This document shows, one piece after another, positions 60,178-64,000 of a stretch of 64,000 nucleotides of DNA; positions within the stretch are counted from its first letter, which is position 1; every line of letters begins with the position of its first letter. This stretch comes from Variovorax sp. OV700. Lineage in GTDB: Bacteria; Pseudomonadota; Gammaproteobacteria; Burkholderiales; Burkholderiaceae_C. The position numbers and the translations under genes were made by a program. Below the pieces are notes generated by a model. It saw nothing but the letters and a program-made list of their open reading frames with translations. It made no database searches and was not told where the DNA came from. The stretch covers positions 1-64,000 of the forward strand of contig NZ_FNDR01000006.1 in assembly GCF_900099805.1 (NCBI RefSeq). Direction: 5' to 3'.

Positions 60178-61299
60178 ATGACCGCCTCCGCTCCAACTCC
60201 GCCCTCCTCCCCCGACAACTCCGAGAGCCTTGCCGGTCTGCGCGTGCAGATCGATTCGCTCGACCAGCAATTGCTCAGCCTGCTCAATGAGCGGGCCCAC
60301 GTGGCAGAGCTGGTCGGCGAGGTCAAGAAGCGCGAAGGTACGCCGTATTTCCGCCCCGACCGCGTCGCCCAAGTCATCGAGAAGATGCAAAAGAGCAATG
60401 CGGGCCCGCTCAAGGACCTGCACGTGGCGGCCATCTGGCGCGAGATCATGTCGGCCTGCCTGGCGCTCGAATCGCCCCAGCGCGTGGCAGTGCTGGGCCC
60501 CGAGGGCACCTTCTGCGAACAAGCCGCCATCGAATACTTTGGCGGCGCCGCCGACCTGATCTACTGCGCCAGCTTCGACGAGGTGTTTCACGCCACCGCG
60601 GCCGGCAGCGCCCAATACGGCGTGGTGGGCGTCGAAAACTCGACCGAAGGCGTGGTGACGCGTTCGCTCGACCTGTTTCTGCATTCGCCCACCCACGTGG
60701 TTGGCGAAGTCAGCCTGCTGGTGCGCCACCATTTGCTGCGCAGCAGCAATACGCTCGACGGCGTCGAGGCGGTGCTGGCCCATCCGCAGGCGCTGGCCCA
60801 GTGCCAGACCTGGCTGTCCAAGCACCTGCCCAACGCCGAGCGGCGCGCCGTCTCGAGCAATGCCGAAGGCGCGCGGCTCGCGGCCACCAACCCGGCCTGG
60901 GCCGCGCTGGCCGGCGAACGTGCCGCCACCCGATTCGGCCTGCACATCGTTGCGCACGCCATCCAGGACGACTCCTACAACCGCACCCGCTTCTCGGTCA
61001 TCTGCCTACCCCAGACGCTGGCCATGCCGCCGGCATCCGGGCGCGATTGCACGAGCCTGATCGTCTCCGTGCCCAACCGCCCCGGCGCAGTGCACGACCT
61101 GCTGGTGCCGCTGAAGGTCAACAACGTATCCATGACCCGCTTCGAGTCGCGGCCCGCGCGCACCGGCCAGTGGGAGTACTACTTCTACATCGACCTGGAC
61201 GGCCATCCCTCGCAGCCCAACGTGGCTGCGGCCCTGGCCGAGCTTCGCGGCCTCTGCGCGTTCTACAAGGTGCTTGGCGCCTACCCCGTCAAAGCCTGA
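60178..61299 (+). CDS. pheA: Bifunctional chorismate mutase/prephenate dehydratase
   Basis: The 373-residue product has an AroQ-type chorismate mutase (LRVQIDSLDQQLLSLLNERAH) in its first 95 residues, a prephenate dehydratase domain (VAVLGPEGTFCEQAA ... VGVENSTEGVVTRSLD), and a C-terminal ACT domain (SLIVSVPNRPGAVHDLL ... MTRFESRPA) that binds phenylalanine. It makes phenylpyruvate for phenylalanine. ATG at 60178 was preferred to the TTG at 60166. It lies between serC and tyrA. Confidence 0.96.
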   Translation: MTASAPTPPSSPDNSESLAGLRVQIDSLDQQLLSLLNERAHVAELVGEVKKREGTPYFRPDRVAQVIEKMQKSNAGPLKDLHVAAIWREIMSACLALESPQRVAVLGPEGTFCEQAAIEYFGGAADLIYCASFDEVFHATAAGSAQYGVVGVENSTEGVVTRSLDLFLHSPTHVVGEVSLLVRHHLLRSSNTLDGVEAVLAHPQALAQCQTWLSKHLPNAERRAVSSNAEGARLAATNPAWAALAGERAATRFGLHIVAHAIQDDSYNRTRFSVICLPQTLAMPPASGRDCTSLIVSVPNRPGAVHDLLVPLKVNNVSMTRFESRPARTGQWEYYFYIDLDGHPSQPNVAAALAELRGLCAFYKVLGAYPVKA

Positions 61300-61313
61300 G
61301 CCGGACAAGCACC

Positions 61314-62195
61314 ATGTTCGAGCAATTGGGATTGATCGGCTGCGGCCTCATGGGCGGCTCCTTTGCGCTTGCGCTCAAGCGCGCAAAACTCGTAAAACGC
61401 GTGGTCGGCTACAGCAAGTCGCCCTCCACCACGGAGCGGGCGCGCCAGCTCGGCGTGATCGACGTGGTGGCGCCTTCCGCGCTGCTGGCGGTCTCGGGCT
61501 CCGACCTGGTCCTGCTGGCCGTGCCGGTGGCGGCCTCGGAAGCCACCTTCAAGGCCATTCGCCACGGCATTTCGAACGACACGCTCGTGATGGACGTGGG
61601 TTCGACCAAGGGCGACGTGATCGAAGCCGCGCGCAACGGCCTGCAGGACCAGTTCGCTCACTTCGTTCCGGCACACCCAATTGCCGGCAAGGAAGTGTCG
61701 GGCATCGAGCACGCCGAGGCGTCGCTCTACGCCGGCCGCAAGGTCGTGCTGACCCCCGTCAAGGCCACGCTGCGCTCCAATGTGCAGCGTGCCTCGCAAG
61801 TCTGGAGCGGCATTGGCGCCAACGTCGTCACCATGACGCACGAGGAACACGACAGCGCCTTCGCGGCCGTGAGCCACCTGCCGCACCTCCTGGCGTTCGC
61901 TTACATCAACGCCCTTGTCGCGCAGCCGCAGGGCGACCGCTTCCTGGGCCTTGCCGGTCCGGGCTTTCGCGACTTTTCGCGCATTGCGGCCAGCGATCCG
62001 GTGATGTGGCGGGACGTGCTGCTTGCCAACCGCGAGCAGGTGCTATTGCAATCGCAGGCCTTCCGTAAGGCGCTGCTGGAACTCGAGGCGCTGATGGCGG
62101 CCACCGACACGCAGGCGCTGGAGCATGCGATTGCCGCCGCCAGCAAGGTCCGCGCCGCCTGGCATTCCAACACCGACGCCTCGCAGGACGCCTGA
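61314..62195 (+). CDS. tyrA: Prephenate dehydrogenase
   Basis: The 293-residue product starts with the NAD-binding [18 protein letters not shown], continues with [26 protein letters not shown] and ends in the helical domain ([16 protein letters not shown]). It oxidises prephenate to 4-hydroxyphenylpyruvate for tyrosine. It is the single-domain form without chorismate mutase. It starts 14 bp after pheA and ends one base before aroA, so it is in the same operon. A specificity for prephenate over arogenate is assumed. Confidence 0.95.
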   Translation: MFEQLGLIGCGLMGGSFALALKRAKLVKRVVGYSKSPSTTERARQLGVIDVVAPSALLAVSGSDLVLLAVPVAASEATFKAIRHGISNDTLVMDVGSTKGDVIEAARNGLQDQFAHFVPAHPIAGKEVSGIEHAEASLYAGRKVVLTPVKATLRSNVQRASQVWSGIGANVVTMTHEEHDSAFAAVSHLPHLLAFAYINALVAQPQGDRFLGLAGPGFRDFSRIAASDPVMWRDVLLANREQVLLQSQAFRKALLELEALMAATDTQALEHAIAAASKVRAAWHSNTDASQDA

Positions 62196-62196
62196 C

Positions 62197-64000
62197 ATGT
62201 TCTCGACGGCCTTCCTGGACATTCCCCCGCTCGCAGCGGCTTCGGGCACCGTTCGGCTACCCGGCTCCAAGAGCATCTCGAACCGCGTGCTGCTGCTGGC
62301 GGCGCTGGCGAGCGGCACCACCACCATCCACGACCTGCTCGACTCGGACGACACCCGCGTGATGCTCGATGCGCTGCGCGCGCTTGGCTGCGGCATCGAC
62401 GCAGCGGGCAACACGCTGCGCATCACCGGCCTGGGCGGTCAGTTGAAGCCGGGCGGACCGCTGCTGCCGCTCTTCCTTGGCAATGCCGGCACCGCGATGC
62501 GTCCGCTGACCGCCGCCCTGTCGCTGCTGGGCGGCGAGTTCGAACTGAGCGGCGTGCCGCGCATGCACGAACGGCCAATCGGCGATCTGGTCGATGCGCT
62601 GACCCAGCTCGGCTGCCAGATCGACTATCTGGGCAACCCCGGCTATCCGCCCCTGCGCATCCGGCCGGTTGATCACAGCGCGCTGGCGCTGGACACGCCG
62701 ATTCGCGTGCGCGGCGACGTGTCGAGCCAGTTCTTGACGGCCTTGCTGCTGGCCTTACCTCTGGCAGCCCGCAAAGACATCGTCATCGAGGTGGTCGGCG
62801 AGCTAATCTCCAAGCCCTACATCGAGATCACGCTGAACCTGCTGGCGCGCTTCGGCATCACGGTGCGGCGCGACGGCTGGGAGCGCTTCACCATTCCCGC
62901 CGGCAGCCGCTACAGCTCGCCGGGCGACATCCACGTCGAGGCCGATGCCTCCTCTGCCAGCTATTTCATCGCGCTGGGTGCCATTGCCACGGTCGCTGGC
63001 AGCCAGAAGGGCATCCGCATCGAAGGCGTGGGCGCCGATTCGATCCAGGGCGACATCCGGTTCATCGACGCGGCGCGGCAGATGGGCGCAGAGGTCGACA
63101 GCGGGCCCAACTGGCTCGAAGTGCGCCGCGGCGCCTGGCCGCTCAAGGCCATCGACCTCGACGCCAACCACATTCCCGATGCCGCGATGACGCTGGCCGT
63201 CATGGCGCTGTATGCCGACGGTCCGAGCACACTGCGCAACATCGCCAGCTGGCGCGTCAAGGAAACCGACCGCATCGACGCCATGGCCAATGAGCTCAAA
63301 AAACTCGGCGCCACGGTCGAATCCGGCCCCGATTTCATCCGGGTACATCCGCTCGCGCCGACCGACTGGCGGCCGGCCAGCATCCGCACGTATGACGACC
63401 ACCGCGTGGCGATGTGTTTCTCGCTCGCGGCATTCAATCCGGCCCGGGTGCCGGTGCGCATTCTCGAGCCCCACTGCGTCGCCAAGACCTTTCCGGACTA
63501 CTTCGAAACCCTGTTTTCGGTGGCCGAGGCGCACGAGGTCCCGGTGATCTGCATCGATGGCCCCACCGCCTCGGGCAAGGGCACGCTCGCCGCCGAAGTG
63601 GCCCGCCTGCTCGGCTACCACTACCTCGATTCGGGCTCGCTCTACCGCGTGACCGGCCTGGCCATGCGGCGCACCGGGCTCAGCGCCGACCCCCAGCACG
63701 AGGCGCAGATTGCCACCCTGGCAGCGTCCCTGCCCCTGCACTTCACCGAAGGCAAGGTTCTGCTGGCCGGCGAAGACGTGAGCGACGACATCCGCACCGA
63801 AGCCGCCGGCATGGACGCCTCGCGCGTCTCCACGCTGCCCGCGGTGCGCGCGGCGCTTTTGGCGCTGCAGCAGCGCTTTCGGCAGCTTCCGGGCCTGGTG
63901 GCCGACGGCCGAGACATGGGCACCGTGATCTTCCCCGACGCGGCACTGAAAGTCTTCCTGACGGCCAGCGCCGCCCAGAGGGCGGAACGCCGGCATAAGC
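62197..64000 (+). CDS. aroA-cmk: AroA-Cmk fusion: EPSP synthase and cytidylate kinase (3' partial)
   Basis: One frame runs from the ATG at 62197 to the window edge. The first part is 3-phosphoshikimate 1-carboxyvinyltransferase: [53 protein letters not shown]. It continues without a stop into a cytidylate kinase: [20 protein letters not shown] (Walker A about residue 453), [23 protein letters not shown]. The junction is at about residue 445. AroA makes EPSP in the shikimate pathway; Cmk phosphorylates CMP. The fusion is known from some Comamonadaceae. The C-terminal end lies outside the window. Confidence 0.97.
   Translation, partial: MFSTAFLDIPPLAAASGTVRLPGSKSISNRVLLLAALASGTTTIHDLLDSDDTRVMLDALRALGCGIDAAGNTLRITGLGGQLKPGGPLLPLFLGNAGTAMRPLTAALSLLGGEFELSGVPRMHERPIGDLVDALTQLGCQIDYLGNPGYPPLRIRPVDHSALALDTPIRVRGDVSSQFLTALLLALPLAARKDIVIEVVGELISKPYIEITLNLLARFGITVRRDGWERFTIPAGSRYSSPGDIHVEADASSASYFIALGAIATVAGSQKGIRIEGVGADSIQGDIRFIDAARQMGAEVDSGPNWLEVRRGAWPLKAIDLDANHIPDAAMTLAVMALYADGPSTLRNIASWRVKETDRIDAMANELKKLGATVESGPDFIRVHPLAPTDWRPASIRTYDDHRVAMCFSLAAFNPARVPVRILEPHCVAKTFPDYFETLFSVAEAHEVPVICIDGPTASGKGTLAAEVARLLGYHYLDSGSLYRVTGLAMRRTGLSADPQHEAQIATLAASLPLHFTEGKVLLAGEDVSDDIRTEAAGMDASRVSTLPAVRAALLALQQRFRQLPGLVADGRDMGTVIFPDAALKVFLTASAAQRAERRHK

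Overview
The window comes from a high-GC betaproteobacterium, most likely a Comamonadaceae member close to Variovorax. The evidence is the gyrA-DUF2059-serC-pheA-tyrA-aroA/cmk string with AroA and Cmk fused in one frame, a tmRNA whose tag reads ANDERFALAA, the glnA-ntrB-ntrC block, and the ubiG-gph-ompA neighbourhood. The genus is an inference; no search was run.

Region 1 (1 to about 37.7 kb) is accessory DNA with the gene content of a genomic island. From left to right it holds: the end of a UvrD-type helicase with a zinc ribbon; a tightly coupled minus-strand operon of a giant DUF4011 helicase-nuclease, a YaaW-like protein and a membrane protein (0.9-8.4 kb); a block of mobile-element housekeeping genes (8.9-17.1 kb: Cys-rich plasmid-type protein, a chain of four overlapping small genes, YqaJ-type exonuclease, DUF932 protein, zinc-ribbon membrane proteins, an XRE regulator); a five-gene plus-strand operon of trypsin-like protease, PLD-family protein, degenerate P-loop protein, STAND NTPase and a second trypsin-like protease carrying an N-terminal adaptor-like domain (18.1-25.9 kb), with a DUF1353 gene pointing away from it; a sigma-factor-like/small protein/ImmA-IrrE protease operon (27.8-29.6 kb); a HipA-like kinase with a coupled partner (29.9-31.6 kb); an H-NS remnant; an HNH-like protein and a HEPN-zinc-finger protein (32.2-34.5 kb); a compact tyrosine recombinase (34.6 kb); and a nuclease-like protein (35.8-37.2 kb). 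No conjugation genes and no tRNA gene were seen in the window.

Region 2 (about 37.7 kb to the end) is core chromosome: exonuclease III and a lipoprotein; ntrC, ntrB, a DUF4124 protein and glnA, with a recognisable sigma-54 promoter and NtrC-like site in front of glnA; a molybdopterin-binding-domain protein and an EI24-like membrane protein; sterol desaturase-like protein, polysaccharide deacetylase, beta-propeller protein, RsuA-type pseudouridine synthase, gamma-glutamyltransferase, a methyltransferase, tmRNA, gph, ubiG and ompA on the minus strand; then gyrA, a DUF2059 protein, serC, pheA, tyrA and the aroA-cmk fusion on the plus strand.

The best candidate for an undescribed system is the 18.1-25.9 kb protease/PLD/STAND operon. 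Its parts match the logic of NTP-dependent conflict systems: a sensor-switch ATPase coupled to protease and phosphodiesterase effectors. The helicase operon, the sigma/ImmA operon and the HipA-like pair are further likely defence or stress modules. Two of these carry clear inverted repeats at their 5' ends that look like control elements.
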